Origin: Haloterrigena gelatinilytica
GTDB lineage: Archaea; Halobacteriota; Halobacteria; Halobacteriales; Natrialbaceae
Assembly (NCBI RefSeq): GCF_013342145.1
Contig: NZ_JABUQZ010000001.1
Coordinates: forward strand, 186,001 to 250,000
Reading direction: 5' to 3'
DNA: 64,000 nucleotides
Below the pieces are notes generated by a model. It saw only the letters and a program-made list of their open reading frames with translations. It was not told the DNA's origin and ran no database searches. Below are positions 42,848-51,376 of this stretch, in pieces. The translations under genes were made by a program, and so were the position numbers. The first letter of the stretch is position 1. Each line of letters begins with the position of its first letter.

Positions 42848-44800
42848 ATGTCACTCGACAGCATCGACCGCGTCGCCGTGCTGGGCGCGGGGAACATGGG
42901 ACACGGGATCACCGAAGTGACCGCGATGGCCGGCTACGACGTCACGATGCGGGACATCGAAGACGAGTTCGTCGAGGACGGCTACGAGTCCATCGAGTGG
43001 AGCCTGCAGAAACTCGAGGAGAAGGAGCTGATCGACGAGTCGGCCGAGACGGTCCTCGAGCGGATCGACACGACGACGGATCTCGAGGCGGCCGTCGCCG
43101 ACGCCGACCTCGTGATCGAGGCCGCCCCCGAGGAGCTGGACCTGAAACACGACATCTTCAGCGACTTAGAGGAGTACACCGGCGAGGACACCCTGCTGGC
43201 GACGAACACCTCGAGTCTGCCGATCACGGACATCGCGGAGGCCGTCGACACGCCCGAGCGCGTGCTCGGCCTGCACTTCTTCAACCCGCCGGTGAAGATG
43301 GATCTCGTGGAGGTCATCTACGGGCGGGACACCAGCGACGAGGCGGCCGAAGCGGGCTATGAGTGGGTCGAGTCGATCGGCAAGACGCCGATCTACGTCC
43401 GCAAGGACGTCCGCGGCTTCGTCGTCAACACCATCGTCGGCCCCTTCGGCGGCGAGCCCGCGTTCATGGTCTCGAACGGCGAGACCACGATCCGAGAGGC
43501 CGACGCCACGATGGTCCACGAGCGGGGCTACCCGATGGGGCCGTTCGAACTCGCCGACCTGACCGGCATCGACGTCGGCTACCACGTTCGCAAGGAGGGC
43601 GGCAGCCCGATTCCGCCGATCACCGAGAAGAAGGTCGAGGCCGGAGACCTCGGCCGGAAGACCGGCAAGGGCTTCTACGACTACGAGGACGGCGACGGCG
43701 CCGACTACGAGCCCGAGGACGCGGGCGACTTCGACTGGCTCCGCGTCGAGGCCCGGATGATCAACCGCGCCGCCTTCCTCGTCGGCGAGGACGTCGCCAC
43801 GCCCGAGGAGGTCGACACGGGTGTCCAGCTCGGGCTCGGCTTCCCCGAGGGCATCTGCCGGCGCGCCGACAAGCTCGGCCTCGATACGGTCCTCGAGAAA
43901 CTCGAGACCCGCTACGAGGAGACGGGTGCCGACCGCTTCGAGCCCCACCCGTACCTCGAGGAACTCGTCGCGGAGGGGAAGACCGGCGAGGACGCCGGCG
44001 CGGGCTTCTACGACTACGGCGACGACGAACTCGGTCCCTACCACGACCTGAACTACGAGCTCGAGGACGGCGTCCTGCGGGTCGAACTGGACCGTCCCTC
44101 GCGGATGAACGCCCTCTCGGGAGACCTGCTCGCGGAGATCGACGACCTGTTCTCGTCGATCGACGCCGACGAGATTCGGTGTGCGACCATCGAGGGCGCG
44201 GGCGACCGCGCGTTCAGTGCCGGCGCCGACATCTCCGAATTCAGCGACGCCGAGCCGACGGACCTGATGGACGTCACTCCCGCGTTCGAGACGGTCAACG
44301 AGTTCCCCCGTCCCGTCCTCGCGAAGATCGACGGCTTCTGTCTCGGCGCCGGTCTCGAACTCGCACTCGCCTGCGATCTGCGCGTCGCGACCGAGCGCTC
44401 CGCGTTCGGCGCCCCCGAAATCACCCTCGGGCTGATCCCCGGCGGCGGCGGCACCCAACGGCTCCTCCGCGTGCTCGGCGAGACCCGCGCGAAGGAACTC
44501 GTCTTCCGCGGCAACCACATCGACGCCGACCGCGCCGAGGAGTGGGGGCTCATCAACCGCTCCGTCGAGCGCGACGAGTTCGACGACACCGTCGCGGCGT
44601 TCGTCGACGACCTCCGCAACGGGCCGCCGCTCGGCCTCGAGGTCGCCAAGAAGGTCATGAACGAAGGCCAGGACGCGAGCATGGAAGCCGCCCTCACGAT
44701 GGAGAGCCAGGGCTTCGGCCTGCTGTCCAGCACCGACGACGTGCTCGAGGGCACGACGGCCTTCGCTGAGGACCGCGACCCCGAATTCGAGGGCGAGTAA
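42848..44800 (+). CDS. Fused 3-hydroxyacyl-CoA dehydrogenase / enoyl-CoA hydratase
   Basis: A 650 aa bifunctional beta-oxidation enzyme. The N-terminal part (1-385) is the NAD-dependent dehydrogenase: Rossmann motif VLGAGNMGHGI, catalytic histidine in GLHFFNPPVKMDLV, and the C-terminal helical domain in duplicate with two GKGFYDY-type ends (GRKTGKGFYDYED and AGAGFYDYGDD). The C-terminal part (about 395-650) is a crotonase: DRPSRMNALSG, FSAGADISEF, GFCLGAGLELALACDLR, and ITLGLIPGGGGTQRLLR with its catalytic glutamate. The order is the reverse of bacterial FadB. The thioesterase gene begins four bases after the stop. Substrates could be fatty acids or ring-opened phenylacetyl-CoA. Confidence 0.93.
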   Translation: MSLDSIDRVAVLGAGNMGHGITEVTAMAGYDVTMRDIEDEFVEDGYESIEWSLQKLEEKELIDESAETVLERIDTTTDLEAAVADADLVIEAAPEELDLKHDIFSDLEEYTGEDTLLATNTSSLPITDIAEAVDTPERVLGLHFFNPPVKMDLVEVIYGRDTSDEAAEAGYEWVESIGKTPIYVRKDVRGFVVNTIVGPFGGEPAFMVSNGETTIREADATMVHERGYPMGPFELADLTGIDVGYHVRKEGGSPIPPITEKKVEAGDLGRKTGKGFYDYEDGDGADYEPEDAGDFDWLRVEARMINRAAFLVGEDVATPEEVDTGVQLGLGFPEGICRRADKLGLDTVLEKLETRYEETGADRFEPHPYLEELVAEGKTGEDAGAGFYDYGDDELGPYHDLNYELEDGVLRVELDRPSRMNALSGDLLAEIDDLFSSIDADEIRCATIEGAGDRAFSAGADISEFSDAEPTDLMDVTPAFETVNEFPRPVLAKIDGFCLGAGLELALACDLRVATERSAFGAPEITLGLIPGGGGTQRLLRVLGETRAKELVFRGNHIDADRAEEWGLINRSVERDEFDDTVAAFVDDLRNGPPLGLEVAKKVMNEGQDASMEAALTMESQGFGLLSSTDDVLEGTTAFAEDRDPEFEGE

Positions 44801-44804
44801 CGAG

Positions 44805-45287
44805 ATGCAGGACCCCGAGGACCTGACGGACGCGGACGACGCCACCGGCTGGCCCGAGTGGCAGTCGTTCGTCGACAGCCACGGCTACCTCTCGTGGCTC
44901 GACGTCCGCGTCGAATCTCTCGAGGAGGGTCATGCAGTCCTCGCCGTCGACCACGACGAGGAGTTCGAGAACCCGGTCGGTTCGGACGGCTACGACCCGA
45001 TCCACGGCGGCATCGTCGCCACGCTGATCGACACCGCCAGCGCGTTCGCGCTTCGCTCGACGTTCGACGACCCGAGCGAGGCCGGACTGACGACGACCGA
45101 CCTCAACGTCTCCTACCTCCGGCCGGCGACGGGCGACCTCCGGGCCGAGGCGGAGGTCGTTCGCGCGGGCAGGACGTCCGGCGTCACGCAGGTGTCGGTC
45201 GTCGGCGCCGACGGCGAGGCGGCCGTCGGCCGGACGACCTACCGGCTGTTTCGGAGCGGCGGCGCCGAGGGCGCGGGCGGTCGCTGA
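44805..45287 (+). CDS. Hotdog-fold thioesterase, PaaI type
   Basis: A 160 aa acyl-CoA thioesterase. The active-site segment is DGYDPIHGGIVATLIDTASAFA (HGG plus a following aspartate), and TTTDLNVSYLRPATGDLRAEAEV is the typical central strand and loop. It lies four bases after the fused beta-oxidation gene and probably recycles CoA from dead-end thioesters of that pathway. It is one of three PaaI-type proteins in the window (others at 52462-52854 and 57807-58223), all clearly diverged from each other. Confidence 0.87.
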   Translation: MQDPEDLTDADDATGWPEWQSFVDSHGYLSWLDVRVESLEEGHAVLAVDHDEEFENPVGSDGYDPIHGGIVATLIDTASAFALRSTFDDPSEAGLTTTDLNVSYLRPATGDLRAEAEVVRAGRTSGVTQVSVVGADGEAAVGRTTYRLFRSGGAEGAGGR

Positions 45288-45367
45288 TCCGCGGCGGTCG
45301 TCGGTCGCGAGGGACCGTCCCCTGCTGATCGGGTGGCGTTAAGGAAAGACGGGATCGAAACCCCGTT

Positions 45368-45892
45368 CTACTCGGTCTGATCGCTGCGCAAGTCCTCGTA
45401 GATCTGCGGATCGGTCCGGAACTTGAGCACGTTGTGGACCGAGGAGTTCCGGATGTTCGCGATGACGTCGCCGTGTTCCTTGTAGCAGTTGTGGATCCAC
45501 TTCGAGATCTGCTCTGAGCTCCGGAACATCATGACGGTCTTCCACTGGTACTCTCCGTCGGAGAGGAAGTAAAACAGCGTGTGCTTGCTGCCCTGAATGT
45601 ACTCCATCGCGTCGCGCCAGCCGTCCTCGAAGTGCTCGGTGTTGAACTTGAACTCGAACAGCGCGAAGGTGTAGTACTCCTCGTTGGGGATGATCGCCTC
45701 TCTGAACACGCCCTCGTCGCGCATCCGTCGGATCGACTCGCTGACGGTGACGTGCGAGACGTCGATGTCGTACTCGGCCTTGAGCACGCTCGTCAGTTCC
45801 CGCGAGGAGAGCTGCGGATCCTTCGAGAGCTCACAGAGGATAGCGATGTCGCGATCCTTGAAATCCCAGTTCGGTTGCTCGTCGTCAGTCAT
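45368..45892 (-). CDS. Lrp/AsnC-type winged-helix transcription regulator
   Basis: A 174 aa predicted regulator. The N-terminal winged helix (about residues 10-75) reads FKDRDIAILCELSKDPQLSS, RELTSVLKAEYDIDVSHVT and VSESIRRMRDEGVF. The remaining 100 residues form an alpha/beta domain (TFALFEFKFNTEHF, HTLFYFLSDGEYQWKTVMMF) instead of a standard RAM domain. It is convergent with the thioesterase and lies between the beta-oxidation operon and the hydrolase gene, so it may control one of them. It probably binds a CoA thioester or carboxylate, which is inference. Confidence 0.82.
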   Translation of the reverse strand: MTDDEQPNWDFKDRDIAILCELSKDPQLSSRELTSVLKAEYDIDVSHVTVSESIRRMRDEGVFREAIIPNEEYYTFALFEFKFNTEHFEDGWRDAMEYIQGSKHTLFYFLSDGEYQWKTVMMFRSSEQISKWIHNCYKEHGDVIANIRNSSVHNVLKFRTDPQIYEDLRSDQTE

Positions 45893-45931
45893 ATAGTCGG
45901 TCCGTTTTCTCCGCTACCGTTATTTGTCCAT

Positions 45932-46783
45932 TCATTTCAGGAAGTCGATCAAGCGATCGCCGTAGTCGTCGGCTCGGTCCTCGGGGACCCAGTGATAGGC
46001 GTCCGACAGCGGCGCGAGCGCGGCGTCGTCGATATCTTCGGCCAACCGCTCGGCGTAGTCGTAAGGTTGCATGACGTCGTCTTCGCCCCACAGCAACAGC
46101 GTCTCGGCCTCGATTGCACCGTAGTCGATCTCGGTCGTGTGATTCGTGTTCGTCGCGACGGCGTCGCGAACCAGCGACACGCGGCCCTCGTCGGTCAGCC
46201 ACGGCGCCTTCATTCCCGCGACGAACTCGGGATCGGCCTCGCCGTAGGCGCCGTCGACGAACGCCGACTCGAGGCGGGCCTCGAGCTCCTCGCGTTCGAG
46301 GTCGGCCGTCGACGGCAGTCCGAGTTCCGAGACGAACTCGACGGGCCAGGAGTCGTAACAGACGGCGTTCGAGAGCACGAGCTGCTCGACGGCGTCCGGG
46401 TTGTGCGCGGCAAAGCGCAGAGCGACCCCGCCGCCGATGTCGTGGGCGACGAGGACGACTCGGTCGATACCGAGGTCTTCGAGCAGTCCCTCGAGCATCA
46501 CTTCCTGGGCGCGGATCGAGCGGTCGAAGCCGTCGTGCATCGCGGAATTGCCGTAGCCGACCATGTCCGGCGCGATGGTCCGGCGCTCCTCGGCGACCGC
46601 CGGAACGATATCCCGCCAGAGGAACGACCAGGTCGGGATGCCGTGGAGGAAGACGACCGGCGACTCGTCGCCCGCACCGCCCGCGCTCGGGCCGTCCTCG
46701 TGGTAGGCGACCTCGAGGTCGTGGCCGTCGACGGTGACGGTGGTCGTCGCCTGTTCGTCGCTCCAGATCTCGTGGTCGACCAT
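45932..46783 (-). CDS. Alpha/beta hydrolase with aspartate nucleophile
   Basis: A 283 aa alpha/beta hydrolase. The oxyanion motif is FLHGIPTWSFLWRDI, and the nucleophile elbow VAHDIGGGVALRFA carries aspartate, not serine. The triad is completed by the acid in LLWGEDDVMQP and the histidine in DAYHWVPEDRADDY. An aspartate nucleophile is the mark of haloalkane dehalogenases, fluoroacetate dehalogenases and epoxide hydrolases. An epoxide hydrolase could detoxify epoxide leaking from the phenylacetyl-CoA epoxygenase, but this is a hypothesis. A 25-codon frame ends directly at its start codon. Confidence 0.87.
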   Translation of the reverse strand: MVDHEIWSDEQATTTVTVDGHDLEVAYHEDGPSAGGAGDESPVVFLHGIPTWSFLWRDIVPAVAEERRTIAPDMVGYGNSAMHDGFDRSIRAQEVMLEGLLEDLGIDRVVLVAHDIGGGVALRFAAHNPDAVEQLVLSNAVCYDSWPVEFVSELGLPSTADLEREELEARLESAFVDGAYGEADPEFVAGMKAPWLTDEGRVSLVRDAVATNTNHTTEIDYGAIEAETLLLWGEDDVMQPYDYAERLAEDIDDAALAPLSDAYHWVPEDRADDYGDRLIDFLK

Positions 46784-46861
46784 CTAGCCACCTCCGCCCG
46801 CGGTTGCGAGCGTCGACGCGGGCTGGCCGTCCGAAATCGTTCGTCCCTCCGATCGTGCCAT
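46784..46861 (-). CDS. Possible 25-codon upstream reading frame
   Basis: A short frame beginning MARSEGRTISDG and ending GGGG at a TAG directly next to the ATG of the hydrolase gene (no spacer). An A+T-rich box (AATAACTTTACAA on the minus strand, about 46877-46889) lies 16-28 bases before its ATG, so a leaderless mRNA would start with this frame, and the hydrolase would depend on termination-reinitiation. It could also be chance. Confidence 0.35.
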   Translation of the reverse strand: MARSEGRTISDGQPASTLATAGGGG

Positions 46862-47678
46862 ACACCCGATTTGGTTTCCATTGTAAAGTTATTTTGGGGG
46901 CCCAGCTTCGGACCGCCGACCGGCGAACGTATGGGAACTACTATCTATCGTGGCCACGAGAATGATATCATAAGTAGTAGGTTAGAGGAACAATCGTAAT
47001 TGTGTCATATCTGTCGTCGAGTAATAGTCGAATTGAACTCGACGGAACGATATTCGATAGCAGCTCTCCACTCGTAAGAGCGAGGATCGATAGCTTGGGC
47101 ACTCAGGCGCACTACGCGGCAGATGAGACAAAATGGACGGGGATAGAGAGACGGATCGCCGTCTGCAATACGGTTACGGTCTCGAAGGCGTGATCACTAC
47201 GATATCGGCATCTATGCCGCGTATACCGCCGGTACACGAGCGCGCGGTCGAAGTCCCTCATCGCGATCGCTGCTCGGTGTGTACGGCGAAGTACGGGCGG
47301 TTCTCTCGAGTTCACTCCGAACTAAATACCAGATAGGATATCGTATTCTATATATGATACGACTACTGCCGAATGACTGCGCTCGCGTCGGAGTCGGGAC
47401 GGTGGTCGCGTGCGGTTTCGGAGACGCGATCGGACGCCGGTAACGGCGGAACGTCGGCGACGAATCACTGGAAAGCGAGCGTCGGGCGGTTCGGGACCAG
47501 CCCTCGCGCGCTGTGGCCGGATAGCTATCGCTCTCGCATCGCCCGGTCGCCGCCGAGTATCGGACCCAGGCGACGTCGACTGTGAGCGGGCAGTTCCGAT
47601 GGCCGGATCGATACCGATGTGACTCCGGCGAACGGGTCCGTACCGACGATCTCCGTCGGCGACGCCGCGTTCTGCGCG
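46862..47678. other. About 800 bases without a recognisable gene
   Basis: Composition is noticeably more A+T-rich than the surroundings between 46880 and 47370, with TATATAT-like runs near 47345-47360, and G+C-rich afterwards. All frames are short and have no family-like text. Together with the insertion sequence and truncated genes nearby this looks like decayed or rearranged DNA. Confidence 0.55.
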
Positions 47679-48137
47679 CTATCCCTTCCGTTTGATGAGG
47701 AACTTCATGTCGCCCTGAAACACGACGGTGCCGTCCTGGTTCGTCATCTCGGTGTCGAGGACGACGATCCCGGCGTCGTCGTGTTCGACGTCCTTCTTCT
47801 CGCTGACCTCCATCTCGAGCGAGAGCGTGTCTCCGATGTAGACCGGGTTCGGGAGATCCATATAGTTCATCCCGAGGAAGGCGTACGCCGTGCGCTCGAC
47901 GATCCCGGTTCGGTAGATAAAGCCCGTCGCCTGGACGAACGTCATCGGCCCGTGGGCGATTCGGCCGTCGAAGGGTCCGTCCTCCGCGTACTCCTTGTTC
48001 GTGTGCAGTTCGGTCCAGTCGCCGGCTAGCGCCGAGTGCATGACGAAATCGCTTTCCGTGACGGTCCGGCCGACGCTCTCGAACTCCTGGCCGGGTTCGA
48101 AGTCCTCGAAGTGATGCGGCTCGTAGCTGTATGCCAT
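47679..48137 (-). CDS. MaoC-like (R)-specific enoyl-CoA hydratase
   Basis: A 152 aa single-hotdog MaoC protein. The active-site pattern is DFVMHSALAGDWTELHTNKEYA (D..N/H type hydratase 2 motif), followed by RIAHGPMTFVQATGFIY and NPVYIGDTLSLEMEV. It starts at ATG 48137. Such proteins hydrate enoyl-CoA; the ring-opening domain of PaaZ belongs to the same fold. Given the paa genes on the other side of the insertion element and no PaaZ, it is a candidate oxepin-CoA hydrolase. The insertion element now separates it from the ligase gene at 49902. Confidence 0.85.
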   Translation of the reverse strand: MAYSYEPHHFEDFEPGQEFESVGRTVTESDFVMHSALAGDWTELHTNKEYAEDGPFDGRIAHGPMTFVQATGFIYRTGIVERTAYAFLGMNYMDLPNPVYIGDTLSLEMEVSEKKDVEHDDAGIVVLDTEMTNQDGTVVFQGDMKFLIKRKG

Positions 48138-48414
48138 ACGTGACCATCCCCCTCGTGACACAAATAATTTACCTCAGTGACGGGAATCGGAGACGAGACC
48201 GAGAATCGATTCGAGTCCGCGGTCGTGCCGCTCGAATCGATGACCCCGCTGCCGGGGAGCCTGTACGCCGCAGAGATGCCTGTACGCCGCGGAGACGTCA
48301 CTACGGTCGGTCGCCGCTGTCGGCGTCGGTTCCGACGCGGGCCGGTCGACTTCCACCTGTGTTCGATCGACGACTGCGACTCGACGCGAGTCTCGCAGCG
48401 GCTATCTTTAAACA

Positions 48415-48442
48415 GCGGGAGAATCCCGCCGTTTACGGCGGG
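48415..48442 (+). repeat. Overlapping left-end hairpins of the IS element
   Basis: Hairpin 1: GCGGGA-GAA-TCCCGC (48415-48429). Hairpin 2: CCCGCCG-TTTA-CGGCGGG (48425-48442). They share five bases, so only one can form at a time. Subterminal imperfect hairpins are how IS200/IS605 ends are recognised. Confidence 0.7.
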
Positions 48443-48544
48443 CGTGAATCGCGTCACTCGACTACGAAATCCACCGCTCGCTGGCAGGCCGGATATTCAA
48501 CGCTAATCCGAATCATTAAGTTGGTTTGTCTACATAGGCTATGT

Positions 48545-49795
48545 ATGGCGATTCAGGTCACGCGCACCTACGTTGGTTCCATTCAGAACCAGCAACAGGT
48601 CTGCGATGGCCTTGACTCGCTGGGAGACTCTGCCTCGAAAATCTGGAACGTCGCACGCTGGACAGCCGACCGCATTTGGGACGCGACCGGCGAAATCCCA
48701 GACGAGGATGTGCTGAAATCGTACATGAAGAACCAGTCGTGCTGGAAAGACCTGAACGCACAATCCAGTCAGAAAGTCATTGAAGAACTTTCTGACGCCT
48801 TCCAGTCGTGGTTTGACCTGCGACACAAGTTTGACGAGGCGAATCCGCCCGGCTACCGCAAACACGGCGACACTCGACCACATAGCACGGTCACGTTCAA
48901 AGCAGATGGGTTCAAACACGACCCTGAGAACAACCGCGTCAGACTCAGCAAGGGTTCAAACCTCAAGGAGTATTGGTCGGACTTCCTGCTCTGCGAGTAC
49001 CAGACTCGGCCGGACGTTGACCTCTCGGAAGTCAACAGTGTGCAGAACGTCCGCGCCGTCTGGAACGGCGACGAGTGGGAACTGCACTTCGTCTGCAAAG
49101 TCGAACTCGAAACCAACGACTCCGCAGGTGACCGAGTGGCAGGAATCGACCTCGGCATCAAGAACATCGCCACGGTCGCATTCCCCGATGAATACGTCCT
49201 GTATCCCGGCAACTCGCTCAAACAGGACAAACACTACTTCAAGCGTGCTGAGTACGACACCGAGGGCGAGAACGGGCCGTCCGAGAAGTCGATGTGGGCA
49301 CGTAGAAAACTCGCTGACCGAGAGACACACTTCTACCACGTTCTCTCAGACGCCATCATCACCGAGTGTGTCGAACGCGGTGTTGGAACGCTCGCGGTGA
49401 GTTGGCCCGAGAAGGTGCGAGAGTCCGACTGGGGCAAGACTGGCAACAAGAAGTTGCACTCGTGGGCATTCGACCGCATCTACCAGTATCTCGAATACAA
49501 GGGCGAGATACGTGGTGTCAAGGTATTGAAGGAGAACGAGTGGGACACCTCGAAGACGTGTTCGGCGTGTGGTGACTACACGAAGTCGAATCGGAAGCAC
49601 CGTGGCCTGTACGTCTGTTCGTCGTGCGAGTTGGTAGCTAACGCGGATTGCAACGGGGCGGAGAATATGCGGCAGAAGATAACTCCGAGTCCTCATGGCG
49701 AGGATAGGAGTAACGGCTGTGTGGCACAGCCATCGACATACCTGTTCGACCGCGAGAGCGGGACGTTTCGCACGAGAGAACAGGTCGTGTCGTAG
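48545..49795 (+). CDS. tnpB: TnpB RNA-guided nuclease of IS200/IS605 family
   Basis: A 416 aa protein of the family that, where tested, is an RNA-guided DNA nuclease ancestral to Cas12. The RuvC-like core is visible: D202 in GIDLGIKN, the zinc finger CSACG (about 339-342) with CSSCE (about 357-360), and D368 in NADCNGAEN. At the expected position of the middle glutamate (usually VVEDL) the text is LAVSWPEK, so S286 takes its place and the nearest glutamate is E289. The start was placed at ATG 48545 (MAIQVTRTY), the usual TnpB N-terminus; the long in-frame extension upstream runs through the left-end hairpins. Composition is less G+C-rich than that of the flanking genes. Confidence 0.9.
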   Translation: MAIQVTRTYVGSIQNQQQVCDGLDSLGDSASKIWNVARWTADRIWDATGEIPDEDVLKSYMKNQSCWKDLNAQSSQKVIEELSDAFQSWFDLRHKFDEANPPGYRKHGDTRPHSTVTFKADGFKHDPENNRVRLSKGSNLKEYWSDFLLCEYQTRPDVDLSEVNSVQNVRAVWNGDEWELHFVCKVELETNDSAGDRVAGIDLGIKNIATVAFPDEYVLYPGNSLKQDKHYFKRAEYDTEGENGPSEKSMWARRKLADRETHFYHVLSDAIITECVERGVGTLAVSWPEKVRESDWGKTGNKKLHSWAFDRIYQYLEYKGEIRGVKVLKENEWDTSKTCSACGDYTKSNRKHRGLYVCSSCELVANADCNGAENMRQKITPSPHGEDRSNGCVAQPSTYLFDRESGTFRTREQVVS

Positions 49796-49799
49796 ACCG

Positions 49800-49901
49800 G
49801 CAAATATCCCAACCTGCGGTACGGGAAGCCCCAGCGTCGTCGGGCTCGGCCCGACTGCTTGAGGGAGCTTCGCTCCCTCTCCGTTTACGCCGGGGAGGAT
49901 G
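49800..49901 (+). ncRNA. Predicted guide RNA (omega/reRNA) scaffold at the right end
   Basis: TnpB guide RNAs are transcribed from the 3' end of tnpB through the right end, and the guide is the flanking DNA. Here two strong hairpins, GTCGGGC-TCG-GCCCGAC (49839-49855) and GAGGGAGC-TTC-GCTCCCTC (49861-49879), precede the element end. The guide would then begin near 49902 and read into the 3' end of the phenylacetate-CoA ligase gene in antisense. This is a prediction from the family; no transcript evidence exists here. Confidence 0.45.
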
Positions 49902-51188
49902 TCACCGGTGGTCGTAGACGCGTTTCACTTTGCCGACCTTCGTGCGCTCGATGCTGCCCGGTTCGACGACGTTCAGTTCGTCCGGCGTAAACGAGAGGAC
50001 GTTCGATAGCCGGGTGAGGATTCGGTCTCGAAGCTCCGCGACGTCGCCGTCGAATCCGTCTTCCAGTTCGATCGTGAGTTCGAGGGTGTCGAGGGTGTCC
50101 TCGCGATCGAGGTCGATACGGTAGTAGGGCGCGACCGCCTCGAACTCGAGGACGACGGCTTCGATCTCGCTGGGATAGAGGTTGACGCCGCGGACGATGA
50201 TGAGATCGTCGGCGCGGCCGGTGACGTTGTCCATCCGGACCATCGTGCGGCCGCAGTCGCACTCGTCGGTCGTGAGCGTGGTGAGGTCGCCGGTGCGGTA
50301 GCGGAGCACGGGCAGGGCCTCTTTCGTCAGCGTCGTCAACACGAGTTCCCCCTCCTCGCCCTCCGGAAGGGGTTCTCCCGTGTCCGGGTCGACCACTTCG
50401 GGGTAGAAGTGATCCTCCCAGACGTGCAATCCCTCCTGGGCTTCGTGACACTCGTTGGAGACGCCGGGACCGATGATCTCGGACAGTCCGTAGATGTCGA
50501 TCCCCGTGACGTCGAGGCGCTCCTCGATCTCCTCGCGCATCGGATCCGTACAGGGTTCCGCCCCGAAGATCACCGTCGACACCGCCAGTTCGCTGACGTC
50601 GACGCCCATCTCCTCGGCCGTCTCCGCGAGGTACAGCGAGTACGACGGGGTGCAGGTGAGGACGTCGCTCTCTAAGTCTTCCAACAGCTCCACCTGCCGC
50701 TGGGTCTGCCCGCCGCCGATCGGGATGGCCGTCGCGCCGAGTTCTTCGATCCCGTAGTGGAGGCCGAGCCCTCCCGTGAACAGGCCGTAGCCGTAGCCGT
50801 TCTGGACCGTCTCCCCCGGTTCGACGCCGGAGGCGGCGAGACACCGGGCGACGACTTCGCTCCACACGTCCAGATCGTCCTCGGTATAGGAGACGATCTT
50901 GGGTTTCCCCGTCGTGCCCGAGGAGGCGTGGATGCGGCGGATGTCGGCGTCGTCGACGGCGAAGAGGCCGTCGGGATACTCGTCGCGGAAGTCCTCCTTC
51001 GTCGTGTACGGGAGCGTCTGGATATCGTCGACCGTCCGTACGTCCTCCGGCGCGACGTCCGCGGCGTCGAGTTCCCGGCGGTAGTAGTCGACGTTCTCGT
51101 AGGCGTGGCGAACCGTTTCGCGGAGCCGTTCGTTTTGCAGCGCCCGGATCTCCGACCGAGGCGCCGTCTCTATCTGCTTATAACTCAT
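49902..51188 (-). CDS. paaK: Phenylacetate-CoA ligase (copy 1)
   Basis: A 428 aa AMP-forming ligase that activates phenylacetate to its CoA thioester. The P-loop-like motif is HASSGTTGKPKIVSYTE, followed by GYGYGLFTGGLGLHYG, YGLSEIIGPGV, GELVLTTLTKEALPVLRYRTGD and the C-terminal KVGKVKRVYDHR. The start ATG 51188 has a TATA box at 51214-51223. A CDCGR segment (TTDECDCGRTMVRM) is present. It shares two almost identical DNA blocks with the second ligase gene (56430-57713), although the rest of the two genes has diverged. Its stop codon touches the right end of the IS element. Confidence 0.92.
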   Translation of the reverse strand: MSYKQIETAPRSEIRALQNERLRETVRHAYENVDYYRRELDAADVAPEDVRTVDDIQTLPYTTKEDFRDEYPDGLFAVDDADIRRIHASSGTTGKPKIVSYTEDDLDVWSEVVARCLAASGVEPGETVQNGYGYGLFTGGLGLHYGIEELGATAIPIGGGQTQRQVELLEDLESDVLTCTPSYSLYLAETAEEMGVDVSELAVSTVIFGAEPCTDPMREEIEERLDVTGIDIYGLSEIIGPGVSNECHEAQEGLHVWEDHFYPEVVDPDTGEPLPEGEEGELVLTTLTKEALPVLRYRTGDLTTLTTDECDCGRTMVRMDNVTGRADDLIIVRGVNLYPSEIEAVVLEFEAVAPYYRIDLDREDTLDTLELTIELEDGFDGDVAELRDRILTRLSNVLSFTPDELNVVEPGSIERTKVGKVKRVYDHR

Positions 51189-51213
51189 CCTCACTCAACA
51201 ATCCGGAGTCCCC

Positions 51214-51242
51214 CGATAAAAATCATGTGGTGGGTACACATG
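51214..51242 (-). promoter_or_regulatory. paaK copy 1 promoter with perfect dyad
   Basis: Minus-strand TATA box ATTTTTATCG (51214-51223), 26-35 bases before ATG 51188. Directly upstream is CATGTG-N7-CACATG (51224-51242), a perfect six-base inverted repeat over the BRE position and therefore a candidate regulator site. Confidence 0.5.
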
Positions 51243-51376
51243 CCACTGAGAGACGACGGAATTGACAGGACGGGGTCGACCGAGACCCACCTCGGGCGGC
51301 GAACGGTTCAGTCGCTCGAGTCCCGTCGCGACGCCCGTCGGCCCCATCGCACTCGCCGCCAAACCGAACCGCGCCG

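Larger units (their letters stand above)
48407..49901 (+). mobile_element. IS200/IS605-superfamily element with tnpB only (IS1341 type)
   Basis: The element contains one gene, tnpB, and no Y1 transposase gene, so it would need a transposase in trans. The left end begins near TTTAA (48407-48411) followed by two overlapping hairpins. The right end carries two hairpins (49839-49855, 49861-49879) and the text CCGTTTACGCCGG also present in similar form at the left end. It ends at or within a few bases of the paaK stop codon at 49902. As in the family, there are no terminal inverted repeats or target duplications. Exact ends are estimated. Confidence 0.75.

Noticed and set aside
43166-44845. 559-codon open frame opposite the fused beta-oxidation gene
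   Set aside because: Antisense shadow of a well-conserved gene; no domain text.
47112-47345. Short frames in the A+T-rich gap before the MaoC gene
   Set aside because: Both strands have overlapping 60-70 codon frames of similar quality, none with a membrane helix, motif or good promoter placement.
48131-48544. Long N-terminal extension of the tnpB frame
   Set aside because: It passes through the left-end hairpins of the element, is arginine-rich and unlike TnpB; the family N-terminus MAIQVTRTY is at 48545.
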